DNA of 64,000 bases from WTJY01 sp045105475 (GCA_045105475.1 JBGCDP010000352.1:1-64000), one strand, 5' to 3'; positions 52,250 to 61,561 are shown, numbered from the stretch's first letter. The notes: generated by a model from the sequence alone, not told the origin. A program made the numbers and translations.

Positions 52250-52621
52250 ATGAAAAAGGTTCTTTACGTAGAAGATAATCGAGCAAATAGAATATTAATC
52301 GGCCGCTTATTAGACAGTCGCTATGACCTTGTATTTGCTGAAGATGGGGAGACTGGATTGAGGCTGGCAGAAGAAGTCAAACCAGACTTAATATTAATGG
52401 ATATTGGCTTGCCCGATTTTGATGGGCAGACAGTGGGAGCCATGATCCGGCAAATTCCAGAGCTTAAAGATGTTCGTATTGTGGCACTGACTGCTTGGCC
52501 AGAGGCTGCAGTATCTGAATTAGTATCCCGCTATAACTTTAACGGAAGCATTTCGAAGCCAATCGATGTTTCCACATTTCCCTCACTGGTAGAATCCTAT
52601 TTGCAAGACATGAGCCCATAA
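52250..52621 (+). CDS. Response regulator receiver domain protein (single domain)
   Basis: A 123-residue CheY-like receiver with no output domain. Acidic residues E8/D9 in LYVEDN, phosphoacceptor D51 in LILMDIGLPDFDG, Thr in ALTAW, and Lys in SISKPID are all present. It would relay phosphate from a histidine kinase not found in this window. The downstream acetyltransferase-like gene begins 22 bases after its stop. Confidence 0.94.
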   Translation: MKKVLYVEDNRANRILIGRLLDSRYDLVFAEDGETGLRLAEEVKPDLILMDIGLPDFDGQTVGAMIRQIPELKDVRIVALTAWPEAAVSELVSRYNFNGSISKPIDVSTFPSLVESYLQDMSP

Positions 52622-52643
52622 TTTCGGGCGGTGGAGGGGCAAC

Positions 52644-53513
52644 CTGAAACTTATATCAGCGCAGAGATATTCAATTGAAGAATTAACCGAGGCCTACAAC
52701 CAAACTCGGCAAGATTATATTGTGCCTATGCCGATGACCCCTGCTCGTCTCAAAGAATATGTAGAGGCCTACGATGTTGACATGCAATCGTCATGTGTTG
52801 TTATTGATGGAGAAGAGCCAGAGCTGATTATGGGGCTAGGAATGCTGGGCGTTCGCAGTAACCGATCTTGGATTACTAGAGTGGGTGTCTTGCCATATAC
52901 TCGTAAATTAGGTGCTGGGAGCGATATTCTCACAAAGCTCATTATCACCAGCGAGCAGTTAGGTGTTGAATTCACATGGCTTGAGGTTATTAGCGGAAAT
53001 GATCCGGCTTATCGCCTATTTGTCAAAAACAAGTTTAAGCAAACGCGCGAGCTAATGGTTTTGAGGCGCCCGCCTGGCACTAAAATAGAAGAAGAAGACG
53101 AGTTGCCCACGCCTAAAACAATCGAAGCCGTTGATCGGTCAGAGGCGATTCATCAGATGGTATTTGACGACGGTTTGCCTAATTGGCTCAATCAGCCGGA
53201 AACATTCCGTAATGTGGCGAAGCTTGAAGTCTACAAGTTAACTTTTGCAAATGGTTGGGAAGGATGGGCCTTTTACGAGCGCACACTTATTCAGTTGAAG
53301 CGGGTTTTTGTACAGGTGATTAACGGCCCACCGGACCAAGTAACAGCTCAAGTTCTAGCTTGGTTGCATCGTGAATATCCCATGCCAGATGCTGTGTGTG
53401 AAAATTTTGAAGTGCATGATCCAAGAATTAAGGGATACCTGCGTGTTGGCTATTTCGAATCATTTCGCCGGGTTGAGATGGTAAGAAATAATAAGAAGCA
53501 TAAGACTTTATGA
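52644..53513 (+). CDS. GNAT-family acetyltransferase-like protein, probable CTG start
   Basis: A 289-residue protein with an N-terminal GNAT domain and a second domain. The frame is open upstream of the first GTG (52722): it reads CTG at 52644, giving LKLISAQRYSIEELTEAYNQTRQDY, which fits the family's N-terminus, and GGAGGGG lies 4-5 bases before the CTG. So CTG is the likely start. The acetyl-CoA segment is RKLGAGSDILTKLI (in place of the usual R/Q-x-x-G-x-G/A). The C-terminal domain (about 140-285) holds WEGWAFYERTLIQLKRVFVQVINGPPDQVTAQVL. Substrate unknown. It overlaps the dehydratase gene by 4 bases. Confidence 0.8.
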   Translation: MKLISAQRYSIEELTEAYNQTRQDYIVPMPMTPARLKEYVEAYDVDMQSSCVVIDGEEPELIMGLGMLGVRSNRSWITRVGVLPYTRKLGAGSDILTKLIITSEQLGVEFTWLEVISGNDPAYRLFVKNKFKQTRELMVLRRPPGTKIEEEDELPTPKTIEAVDRSEAIHQMVFDDGLPNWLNQPETFRNVAKLEVYKLTFANGWEGWAFYERTLIQLKRVFVQVINGPPDQVTAQVLAWLHREYPMPDAVCENFEVHDPRIKGYLRVGYFESFRRVEMVRNNKKHKTL

Positions 53514-54472
53514 CTCAAGAATATAGTAATTTAACGCCAGATGGTGTGGAAAAAGCGATGGGGCATTTACGCGGAATTGTAAATTTAACTCCAACTATGT
53601 CCTCTACTACGCTCGATAAAAAAGTAGGTGGGCAAGTTTTTTTGAAGTGTGAAAACTTTCAAAAAGTGGGTGCGTTTAAATTTCGCGGTGCCTACAATGC
53701 AATTTCAAAATTGCCGCAATCACAGTTGGCCAAAGGGGTGATAACCCATTCAAGTGGGAATCATGCTCAGGGTGTGGCTTTGGCATCAGCGATGCTTGAT
53801 GTTGAAGCCACTATTGTGATGCCAGAGAACTCTACGCCGGTCAAAATGGCTGCAACGGCCGGATATGGGGCGACTGTCGTTAAATCAATACCTAAAGACC
53901 GGGAGAAAATTTCTGGTGAGTTAGCAGAAAAACATGGATATACACTGATCCATCCGTATGATCATGAAGATATTATTTTTGGTCAAGGCACGGCCGCTTG
54001 GGAGTTGTTTGACCAAGTTGGTGATCTGGACTTTTTGTTTGTGCCGGTTGGTGGCGGGGGGCTTATATCAGGCTGTGCTTTAGCAACAGCCGTACGCTCG
54101 AGCAACTGTAAAGTCATTGGGGTTGAACCAGTTAGCGGTGACGACGCTGGCCGTTCATGGCGTTCGGGTAACATTGTGTCACTCGATGATGTCCCTAACA
54201 CGATTGCTGATGGTGTCCGCACCCGCTTTATTGGAGATCGAAATCATGCTGTTATGCAAAAATATGTGCATGATATGACGACCGTTACAGAAACACAGAT
54301 CTTGGACGCGCTCCAATTTATTTGGTCACGGATGAAAATCGTTGTTGAGCCTAGCTCCGCTTTAGCCTTAGCACCTATTTTGTCAGGCGAATTTGATATC
54401 AAAGGGGGACGAGCTGGTATTTTGATCTCTGGTGGAAATGTCAATGTTCCGGGGTGTGGTTTCTTTCATTAA
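53510..54472 (+). CDS. Threonine/serine dehydratase (PLP-dependent)
   Basis: A 320-residue fold type II PLP enzyme. The PLP Lys is K57 in QKVGAFKFRGAYNA, the phosphate/substrate loops are THSSGNHAQGVALASA and the glycine-rich FVPVGGGGLISG, and ILISGGNVNV ends the core. It lacks the C-terminal ACT regulatory domain of biosynthetic IlvA, so it is more like catabolic threonine dehydratase or serine racemase. It overlaps the GNAT gene by 4 bases (ATGA), so the two are co-expressed. Confidence 0.92.
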   Translation: MTQEYSNLTPDGVEKAMGHLRGIVNLTPTMSSTTLDKKVGGQVFLKCENFQKVGAFKFRGAYNAISKLPQSQLAKGVITHSSGNHAQGVALASAMLDVEATIVMPENSTPVKMAATAGYGATVVKSIPKDREKISGELAEKHGYTLIHPYDHEDIIFGQGTAAWELFDQVGDLDFLFVPVGGGGLISGCALATAVRSSNCKVIGVEPVSGDDAGRSWRSGNIVSLDDVPNTIADGVRTRFIGDRNHAVMQKYVHDMTTVTETQILDALQFIWSRMKIVVEPSSALALAPILSGEFDIKGGRAGILISGGNVNVPGCGFFH

Positions 54473-54518
54473 ATGATTTTTTGGGCCTGTATCGCTTTAA
54501 AAATATCGTGTAAAAAAG

Positions 54519-54547
54519 TTGACGATTAAGCTAAGGTTCTGTATATT
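54519..54547 (+). promoter_or_regulatory. rpmB promoter
   Basis: TTGACG (54519-54524), 17 bases, TATATT (54542-54547). Predicted start near 54554 leaves about 105 bases of leader before rpmB. Confidence 0.65.
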
Positions 54548-54578
54548 TACTGGCCGTACCTAAATAGATAGCACGTCG

Positions 54579-54632
54579 AAAACCCGACCTCTTGTTTAAG
54601 TTAAAGTAATTTAGGCAAAAGGGCGGGTTTTT
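54579..54632 (+). terminator. Terminator-like hairpin in the rpmB leader
   Basis: AAAACCCGACCT (54579-54590) pairs with AGGGCGGGTTTT (54620-54631), one A-G mismatch in 12 pairs, with a 29-base loop and a T5 tail. It sits between promoter and start codon, so it is an attenuator candidate. It could also end the upstream dehydratase transcript. Confidence 0.6.
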
Positions 54633-54659
54633 ATATGAAAAGATCAAGGATTAATAGAC

Positions 54660-54902
54660 ATGTCTCGCAAATGTAAACTAACTGGAAAAGGACCGTTAAG
54701 CGGTAACAACGTATCTTTCTCTCAGAAAAAAACCAAACGCCGTTTTCTGCCAAACTTGCAGACTCGCAACATTTTTGTTCCTGAATTGGGACGCAAAGTA
54801 AAAATCAAGATGTCAGCTCGTGCAATTCGCACTATGGACAAAAAAGGTGGTTTGATGAACTATCTACAGTCCGAGAACATGACAATTAAAGACGTTCTTT
54901 AG
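54660..54902 (+). CDS. rpmB: 50S ribosomal protein L28
   Basis: An 80-residue L28: MSRKCKLTGKGPLSGNNVSFSQKKTKRRFLPNLQ at the N-terminus and KVKIKMSARAIRTMDKKGGL. One Cys only, so no zinc ribbon of the C+ form. It is a single-gene unit, with its own promoter and leader hairpin upstream and a strong terminator 23 bases downstream. It carries no CGGCCG, in contrast with neighbouring genes. Confidence 0.96.
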   Translation: MSRKCKLTGKGPLSGNNVSFSQKKTKRRFLPNLQTRNIFVPELGRKVKIKMSARAIRTMDKKGGLMNYLQSENMTIKDVL

Positions 54903-54925
54903 TTAAAACGAACGAAAACTTTAAC

Positions 54926-54960
54926 AAAAAAGGCTCACCAGAAATTGGTGAGCCTTTTTT
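54926..54960. terminator. Bidirectional terminator between rpmB and glpK
   Basis: Perfect 15-bp arms (54926-54940 and 54946-54960, core GGCTCACCA) with loop GAAAT, A-tract on the left and T-tract on the right. It serves rpmB on the plus strand and glpK on the minus strand. Confidence 0.92.
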
Positions 54961-54991
54961 GTTTTATATGCCTAGCTAAGCCACTGCCTGC

Positions 54992-56497
54992 TTAATCTAC
55001 CCAATCAAATGTGCGTGTAACCGCTTTCTTCCATTGAGCATAAAGTTTTGTAGATGCATCACTGTTTTCCTCTGGATTCCAACGTTTGTCTTCACCCCAG
55101 TTTTTACGCATCTCATCAGTGTTTTTCCAGAAACCAACGGCTAACCCGGCCGCATATGCGGCACCTAGTGCTGTTGTTTCAGCCACTTGCGGCCGAATAA
55201 CGGGTACATCGAGGACATTGGCTTGGAACTGCATGAGCAATTCATTTTGGACCATACCGCCGTCGATTTTAAGTGCCTTTAGCGGTACACCCGAGTCACT
55301 GTTCATTGCATCAAGTACCTCACGGGTTTGAAACGCGGTCGCTTCAAGTGTTGCACGGGCGAAATGACCTCGATTGACAAAGCGAGTCATGCCGACAATG
55401 GCACCACGGGCGTCGTCGCGCCAATATGGGGCATACAGGCCGGAGAATGCAGGGACAAAATAGATACCGCCATTGTCTTCAACTGTTTTGGCGAGTTCTT
55501 CTACTTCTGGTGCATCATCGATTAATTTCAGATTGTCGCGTAGCCATTGGACCAGAGCACCAGATATAGCAATTGAGCCTTCAAGTGCATAGACGGCCGG
55601 TTGATCACCAAATTTGTAGCACACAGTACTGAGCAAGCCATTCTCTGAATGAACGATTTCTGTACCAGTGTTTAAAATCATAAAACAGCCGGTGCCATAC
55701 GTGTTTTTGGCTTCACCTGCAGAGAAGCAAGTTTGCCCAACTGTCGCTGCGTGCTGATCGCCCAAAATACCTGCAACGGGAATTTCACCGCCAAATGGAC
55801 CATCTTTACGTGTTTGACCATAAACCTCTGAAGACGATTTGATTTCAGGCAGCATATCCATGGGAATTCCCATTTCGGCCGCAATTTCCTGATTCCAATC
55901 GAGGGTGTCGAGGTTCATGAGCATGGTGCGTGAGGCATTGGTTACATCAGTTATATGTACGCCTCCATCAGTTCCTCCAGTTAGATTCCAGAGTAGCCAT
56001 GTGTCAACGTTGCCGAAGAGTGCATCGCCATTGTCGGCCGCCGTGCGTACGGCTGGGACATTGTCTAAAAGCCAGCGGATTTTTAGCCCTGAGAAGTAGG
56101 TGGCAAGTGGGAGACCTACCTGTGGCCGGAAACGATCTTGACCCCCATCTTTTGCTAAATTAGCAACCACATTGGCGTTGCGAGTGTCCATCCAAACAAC
56201 TGCGTTGTGCAGCGGTTTCCCTGTATTTTTGTCCCAAATAACCGTTGTTTCTCTTTGGTTGGTGATGCCAACCGCCTCTAAATCTGCGGCCGAAATTTTC
56301 GCATCTTTTAAAGCACCCTTAATTACTTCTTGCGTATTTTCCCAGATTTCTAGTGGATCATGTTCAACCCAGCCAGCCTGTGGCATGATTTGCTCATGCT
56401 CCATTTGGTGCATTCCGATCGATTGACCTGAATAGTTGAAAATCATGCAGCGGGTGCTAGTTGTCCCCTGATCGATTGATGCGATATATTTGTTCAT
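54992..56497 (-). CDS. glpK: Glycerol kinase
   Basis: A 501-residue FGGY kinase. Phosphate-binding IDQGTTSTRCMIF near the N-terminus, AVGITNQRETTVIWDKNTGKPLHNAVVWMDTR, and in the C-terminal half FVPAFSGLYAPYWRDDARGAIVGMTRF, DGGMVQNELLMQFQANVLDVPVIRP and TTALGAAYAAGLAVGFW are all typical of GlpK. It phosphorylates glycerol to glycerol-3-phosphate. AAGGAGAG precedes the ATG. In the 273-base upstream region a direct repeat of GGGAACTT (about 56612-56629) might bind a regulator. No glycerol transporter is near. Confidence 0.96.
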   Translation of the reverse strand: MNKYIASIDQGTTSTRCMIFNYSGQSIGMHQMEHEQIMPQAGWVEHDPLEIWENTQEVIKGALKDAKISAADLEAVGITNQRETTVIWDKNTGKPLHNAVVWMDTRNANVVANLAKDGGQDRFRPQVGLPLATYFSGLKIRWLLDNVPAVRTAADNGDALFGNVDTWLLWNLTGGTDGGVHITDVTNASRTMLMNLDTLDWNQEIAAEMGIPMDMLPEIKSSSEVYGQTRKDGPFGGEIPVAGILGDQHAATVGQTCFSAGEAKNTYGTGCFMILNTGTEIVHSENGLLSTVCYKFGDQPAVYALEGSIAISGALVQWLRDNLKLIDDAPEVEELAKTVEDNGGIYFVPAFSGLYAPYWRDDARGAIVGMTRFVNRGHFARATLEATAFQTREVLDAMNSDSGVPLKALKIDGGMVQNELLMQFQANVLDVPVIRPQVAETTALGAAYAAGLAVGFWKNTDEMRKNWGEDKRWNPEENSDASTKLYAQWKKAVTRTFDWVD

Positions 56498-56770
56498 AAA
56501 ACTGCTCTCCTTTTCTGGGATCTTTTTGTTTGATTCTGGGGCATGAGTTTACAAAACATCCTTATCTCTTACCACCAAAAATTTAAACCCATGTGCACCA
56601 TTTAGCCAACTTGGGAACTTTATGGGAACTTCTGACGTTAAAGATATTAGCGGAAAGAATTTAGAATCATCACCTGTGATCTATTTCCGTTAAACTGATA
56701 GAAAAAATGAATCGACGGTTACCGATAAAATCATGATCGTAGCCTTAAACAAGAACCATTAGGAGGTTCA

Positions 56771-58630
56771 ATGACTATTAAACAATATAGAAGAAGTATC
56801 TTTTTAATTTTGACATTTATTTTGGCGGCTTTAGCTGCCTGTACGCCAACTGCTGTGCCAGAAGCTGAGATTGAATCTCAAACAGAGGAAGACGCATTAA
56901 GGCGCGTGACGGAAGTCGCAGACTCTGTTTCGGAAGAAAGCGAAGAGGCCGCCGGAGATATAGAGTCACCTGAAGCTGAAATGTCGGATGAGAATGAGAT
57001 TGTAGATGAAGAAGCTGCGGCGATCGATGAATCACTGAAAAAACTGCCAGGCTTGGCCAATTCCGGGACAGGCGGCGCGAATGCTAGCCTGCCACCAGCG
57101 ACATTAGGTGGGGCTGGCGGCGAATCGATTACGGGACAGGCCGAGGGGAGTCTAGATGTTGCAGACCCACTTGGTAGCTCGTTGGTAATTGATTCTAATC
57201 TTTTTGAAGAGACTGAGTTTGTACTAACGGCCGAATTGCCGCAGACACCGGCCGGACAGATTGCGATTGTGCGCACTCGCAGCGATATGAACCTTGAGCT
57301 AGCACGCGAACTTGCAGCTAATTTTCAATTTCCGGCCGTTATCTATCAACAGCAACTTCCAGTAGAGATGTTAGAAAACATTAGAATGGAGACCGATGGC
57401 ACTTTTCCTGACATGCCATTTCTAGCTTTTGACAATGGTAGTCAGCTCGTTATGACGGCCGGATCGTTGTGGATTAGCTACCCACAGCAGCAGGTATCAG
57501 AAAATGTCATCATCGATATTAATGATTTCTCAAAAGATCAAATTTTGGCGCAGACCCAGGCGCTGCTAGATTCATACGATTTTATCGATTTTGAATACAC
57601 TTTGCGGGCTGAAGCTTATGGGAGCGTGGTTGTTATCCCAACCTATTCAGATGTTTCACCCAATCAGCCGATAATGGGTTTCTACTACACCCTTGATGAG
57701 GCGAAAAACCCGGTTTTGCAATCAATGTACATGGACCTTTATAGTGAGGTTGAAATCGTAGGAGACTATCCGATTTTATCAGCTGAAAACGCATGGCAGG
57801 CTTTAAAACCAGGACTAATCGATTACACAACTAGTTGGTACTTCGTTGATGCTCCGCTACAGACTGAACTGCTTCAATTACCTGACGATGCGATACAACC
57901 TCAATTTTGGTTGCCCGAAGCTCAATCTGACGAAGCTGTTAATCTTTACGGATATCCCACCGTTTACAACCCAATCGGGCAAGATGCACTGCCTTATATT
58001 TTGCTTGAGGACACGCTGGTTCAGGGTCCAGCCGATATCGGGATGATGCTGGCGACGAGTGATGCTGGTCTCTTCAAATTCACCGGTCAGTATGCTGAGA
58101 GTGATGGGAATAGCAAGACATTTTTTGCTCAAAGTGTAACGCCGCTAGGTTTTGAAGATCAATTGTTTACGCAAGGGACTGCTGTGCGTGACGGGGATCA
58201 ACTGTTTGTTGATTCAGCTGATTTGGGACGGATTCAGTTAAATGCTGCCCCGGCCGATTTGCCAGATGGGATCGAGCTCTTTGTTAATGGATATCGGAAT
58301 GGTGAAACGGCCGAAGGTATCCCTCTGATTGATTGGCAATATTTAGATGAGGTTGTTGATTTTGGAGAGTTTTCAGTTGTTGATCCACTCCCAGTTGATG
58401 GTGGCGTTTTTGTTGAAAACAATTTCGACACCATTTCCATTACCGCTATTGAATTAGGCTATGGCATTTCGTGGCCACAATCTGAGGTAGACGAGTTGTC
58501 TGGAGAGTATCAGCCAATCAATTCTGATTACCTTATTCCGATTTGGAAGTTTTCTGGGACGACGCCTGATGGAATGGAGTTGAGGTTTGAAATCCCAGCA
58601 ATTGACCAAGGATATTTCGCTTCAAATTAG
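56771..58630 (+). CDS. Secreted lipoprotein of unknown function
   Basis: A 619-residue protein with a lipoprotein signal: basic start, hydrophobic stretch and lipobox LAAC with the anchor Cys near residue 24. AGGAGGTTC precedes the ATG. An acidic low-complexity stretch (about 30-95) and a Gly/Ala-rich piece (about 97-130) link to a large domain (130-615) rich in aromatic and acidic residues, with no family that I recognise. It contains no catalytic motif I can name. The terminator at 58658 closes this single-gene unit. Confidence 0.8.
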   Translation: MTIKQYRRSIFLILTFILAALAACTPTAVPEAEIESQTEEDALRRVTEVADSVSEESEEAAGDIESPEAEMSDENEIVDEEAAAIDESLKKLPGLANSGTGGANASLPPATLGGAGGESITGQAEGSLDVADPLGSSLVIDSNLFEETEFVLTAELPQTPAGQIAIVRTRSDMNLELARELAANFQFPAVIYQQQLPVEMLENIRMETDGTFPDMPFLAFDNGSQLVMTAGSLWISYPQQQVSENVIIDINDFSKDQILAQTQALLDSYDFIDFEYTLRAEAYGSVVVIPTYSDVSPNQPIMGFYYTLDEAKNPVLQSMYMDLYSEVEIVGDYPILSAENAWQALKPGLIDYTTSWYFVDAPLQTELLQLPDDAIQPQFWLPEAQSDEAVNLYGYPTVYNPIGQDALPYILLEDTLVQGPADIGMMLATSDAGLFKFTGQYAESDGNSKTFFAQSVTPLGFEDQLFTQGTAVRDGDQLFVDSADLGRIQLNAAPADLPDGIELFVNGYRNGETAEGIPLIDWQYLDEVVDFGEFSVVDPLPVDGGVFVENNFDTISITAIELGYGISWPQSEVDELSGEYQPINSDYLIPIWKFSGTTPDGMELRFEIPAIDQGYFASN

Positions 58631-58657
58631 TCTGTATTTTAGGATCTGAATAATTTT

Positions 58658-58694
58658 AAGGGTTGGATCGATTTGTTTCGATCCAACCCTTTTT
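58658..58694. terminator. Terminator after the lipoprotein gene
   Basis: Perfect 14-bp arms (58658-58671 and 58678-58691, core GGGTTGGATCGA) with loop TTTGTT and a T-run to 58694. It ends the lipoprotein transcript and may also serve the convergent EamA gene. Confidence 0.9.
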
Positions 58695-58701
58695 GCTTTG
58701 A

Positions 58702-59622
58702 TTAATTGGTGCCCGCTAACGTCGCAAAATTCAACTTCAAGCGATTTTGTGAGATAGCCAGCCCCAACAAGATAAATCCTAGCCCCACAACCGCGTTCCA
58801 TTCTATGGCTTCTTGTAGAACAATGAACCCTAAGATCAATGCGACGACAGGGATGATAATAGTGACTTGGGATGTGTTCGTTGCACCAACTTTCAGAACG
58901 AGCGTGAGCCAAACCATAAACGCGATGCCGGTGTTAAAAACGGCGAGAGCTACGACTGACCCTGTTGCAATTAAAGATGGTCTTAATAACCAAGGTTGAT
59001 CGAGAAACAGTGCAATAGGCAAGATCATGAGGGTTGAGCCAATGAGCAGCCCGGCCGTTGATACAGCAACTGGCATGTGCTTAAACCGCCGGCCGTAAAC
59101 GCCTGCGAATCCATACGAGAGGGTTGCTCCAAGCACCGCCATCTGCCCTAAAACGTTGTTGCCTAGCCCTTGTAATGCGTTGGGGCCGATGAGAAATACA
59201 ACGCCGACCATGCCTGCAATGATGCCTAATAGTTTATTGCTCGTTAGCTTTTCGTCTTGAGTTAGGAAGTGCGCGACCAATACGGTAAAGAGCGGCGTGG
59301 TCGAATTGAGAATTCCCGACACACTGCTATCAATTTGAGTGCCGGCCCAAACAAATAGTGAGATTGGCAGCCCTGCCCTTAAAAAGCCAAGCAGGAATAG
59401 TTGGCCCCATTCTTTGAAGGAGGTTGGCATTGCAAGCCCTTTGGCAAAGACATAGACGGTCATGACTAAGGCTGCGATCCCTACCCGGCCCAGAACAACG
59501 GTAAATACGGGTAACTCTTGCACTGCTACTTTCATGAGAAGGAATGAACTGCCCCATAAAAGTGCTAAAAAGAGGAGTAGGCTCCATTCAGAGAATCCCA
59601 TCTTTAAATTTGAATCTTTCAA
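58702..59622 (-). CDS. EamA/DMT family transporter
   Basis: A 306-residue protein with ten spans in two five-helix EamA repeats. Repeat one: FLALLWGSSFLLMKVAVQELPVFTVVLGRVGIAALVM; repeat two: ATLSYGFAGVYGRRFKHMPVAVSTAGLLIGSTLMILPIALFL with VALILGFIVLQEAIEWNAVVGLGFILLGL. DMT exporters move amino acids, nucleosides or drugs; the substrate is unknown. It is convergent with the lipoprotein gene and lies 77 bases before pyrB on the same strand. Confidence 0.92.
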   Translation of the reverse strand: MKDSNLKMGFSEWSLLLFLALLWGSSFLLMKVAVQELPVFTVVLGRVGIAALVMTVYVFAKGLAMPTSFKEWGQLFLLGFLRAGLPISLFVWAGTQIDSSVSGILNSTTPLFTVLVAHFLTQDEKLTSNKLLGIIAGMVGVVFLIGPNALQGLGNNVLGQMAVLGATLSYGFAGVYGRRFKHMPVAVSTAGLLIGSTLMILPIALFLDQPWLLRPSLIATGSVVALAVFNTGIAFMVWLTLVLKVGATNTSQVTIIIPVVALILGFIVLQEAIEWNAVVGLGFILLGLAISQNRLKLNFATLAGTN

Positions 59623-59699
59623 ATAATCATTTCCTTTCTACCTCAATTTTAGCAAAGATAAACCATTTACAAATACTTATCCTCGCCATCTTCAGAAGT

Positions 59700-60686
59700 C
59701 TACGCCTTTCCCAAAACTCCTGCTAACAATGTCATCCGCAAGAACATACCGTTGCGAACCTGTCGGAACCATGCGGCTCGTGGATCATCATCAACAGACT
59801 CACTAATCTCACCGACACGTGGCAGCGGATGCATGACAATCATTTTTTCTTTGGCTTTGGTCATGATCTCTTCATCTAGAATGTAGAAGTTTTTGACGCT
59901 TTCGTACTGTTCAAGATCGGTAAAGCGTTCCTTTTGGACCCGCGTCATGTAGAGCACATCGACATCACCAATCACGTCAGCGATATGATGGGTTTCACGT
60001 ACGTCTACTTTGGCATCGATGACCTGATTCATGAGATTAAGGGGCAAGCGTAAAATTTCAGGTGAAACAAAGCGGAGGCTGACATCATATTGAAGAAGCA
60101 AACGGGTGAGTGAATGAACGGTTCGGCCGTAGCGTAGATCACCCACCATAGCGATTTTTAGCCCGTCGACTTTGCCTAACTCATCTTGAATCGTGAAAAG
60201 GTCTAGCAGCGCCTGTGTCGGGTGCTCACCCGGCCCGTCACCAGCATTAATGATGGGAACATTGGCGGCGGCCGCGGCTCGCCGGGCAGACCCGATTTGT
60301 GGATGGCGAAGCACAATCACATCAGCATATTGTTGGAGCACGCGCATCGTGTCTTCAAGTGTTTCACCTTTGCTCACGGAGCTGAAAGATACGCCTGAGG
60401 TGATTGGAATGATGCCGCCACCCAAACGCTGCATGGCGGCGATGAAGGATGAGCTGGTGCGGGTGCTGGGTTCGTAAAAGATGAATGCAGCCACTTTGCC
60501 TTTGAGTAAATCAGCCGTTCCTTGTTTTTCAACCATCTCACGCATTTCGTTGGTGCGGCCAAAAACATACTCAAGGGTGTCTCGATCAAATTGTGATACT
60601 GAAAGGATATCTTGCTTGTGCAAAAGTCCCCGAACTTCCTCAGGGATTGGTTGGTCTTCAAAGTTAAATAATTTAGGAATGTTCAT
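59700..60686 (-). CDS. pyrB: Aspartate carbamoyltransferase catalytic chain
   Basis: A 328-residue carbamoyltransferase. The carbamoyl phosphate motif STRTSS is at residues 74-79, followed by GDGPGEHPTQALLDLFTIQDE and MVGDLRYGRTVHSL, and HPLPRVGEI near the C-terminus binds aspartate. It makes carbamoyl-aspartate in pyrimidine synthesis. No pyrI regulatory gene adjoins it. The start is 56 bases after pyrF, also on the minus strand, suggesting a pyrF-pyrB pair. Confidence 0.96.
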   Translation of the reverse strand: MNIPKLFNFEDQPIPEEVRGLLHKQDILSVSQFDRDTLEYVFGRTNEMREMVEKQGTADLLKGKVAAFIFYEPSTRTSSSFIAAMQRLGGGIIPITSGVSFSSVSKGETLEDTMRVLQQYADVIVLRHPQIGSARRAAAAANVPIINAGDGPGEHPTQALLDLFTIQDELGKVDGLKIAMVGDLRYGRTVHSLTRLLLQYDVSLRFVSPEILRLPLNLMNQVIDAKVDVRETHHIADVIGDVDVLYMTRVQKERFTDLEQYESVKNFYILDEEIMTKAKEKMIVMHPLPRVGEISESVDDDPRAAWFRQVRNGMFLRMTLLAGVLGKA

Positions 60687-60742
60687 AATCGTTTGTAAGT
60701 TGATTTAGTTTGATGGGTGATACAAGCACCAGAAAAATCGGG

Positions 60743-61561
60743 CTACGCACCACGCATTACATTGATTTTGTCTCGTAATTCAATAGCGGCTTCGCGCGCT
60801 TTGTCCGCAAAGTCGTACCCATTGCCTGCATAAATAATGCCTCGCGATGAGCTGATCAGTGGCCCAGCCGTGGTGTCGGCCCCATACTTGACTGAAACTT
60901 CCAAGCTGCCACCTTGGGCTCCGATACCTGGGATTAAAAATGGTGCGTTCGGCGCTTCTTCTCGAGCGATTTCCATCTCTTCTGGCCAAGTGGCACCGAT
61001 AACGAGGCCAACTGCTCCATACTCAGGCCGTTTAAGCCCGTTTACCTGTTTAATCACTTGGCGTGATAAATCGGCCGGATTGCCCATGTTGCCTTGGAAG
61101 TCCGGAGCAGATGGATTGGACGTACGCCCCAAAACATAAACCCCTTTGTCGGGCCATTCTTTGATGATGGGTTCGATTGCATCCCGGCCGACATATGGAT
61201 TGATGACAAATGCATCTGCTCCCCAATGGTCAAAAATTCCTCTACCCCATGCCATTTGAGTGTGGCCGATATCGCCCGCTTTGCAGTCGATGATAATGGG
61301 AATATTGTCGGGGATATATTGAATAGTGCGCTCAAGGGCGATCATTCCAGCGGCACCCCACTGCAAGTAAAAGCCAAGATTGGGCTTGTACGCACAGGCG
61401 ATATCGGCCGTCGCATCGATAATTGCTTTGTTGAACGGCAATACCGGCTCATCCCATAAGTGGGTGGCCTGAATGGGCAATTTTTCTGGCTGGGGATCCA
61501 GCCCGATACAGACCCAAGAATTATTCTTCTCTTGAGCATTTTTTAACTTTTCCAGATACAT
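60743..61561 (-). CDS. pyrF: Orotidine 5'-phosphate decarboxylase (type 2)
   Basis: A 272-residue type 2 OMP decarboxylase. NNSWVCIGLDPQPEKLP at the N-terminus, ADIACAYKPNLGFYLQWG, the catalytic segment IIIDCKAGDIGHT (Asp-x-Lys-x-x-Asp), and LIPGIGAQGGSLE at the phosphate site. It converts OMP to UMP. pyrB follows 56 bases downstream. The tRNA-Gly gene lies just upstream and is read in the same direction, but it has its own terminator. Confidence 0.95.
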   Translation of the reverse strand: MYLEKLKNAQEKNNSWVCIGLDPQPEKLPIQATHLWDEPVLPFNKAIIDATADIACAYKPNLGFYLQWGAAGMIALERTIQYIPDNIPIIIDCKAGDIGHTQMAWGRGIFDHWGADAFVINPYVGRDAIEPIIKEWPDKGVYVLGRTSNPSAPDFQGNMGNPADLSRQVIKQVNGLKRPEYGAVGLVIGATWPEEMEIAREEAPNAPFLIPGIGAQGGSLEVSVKYGADTTAGPLISSSRGIIYAGNGYDFADKAREAAIELRDKINVMRGA

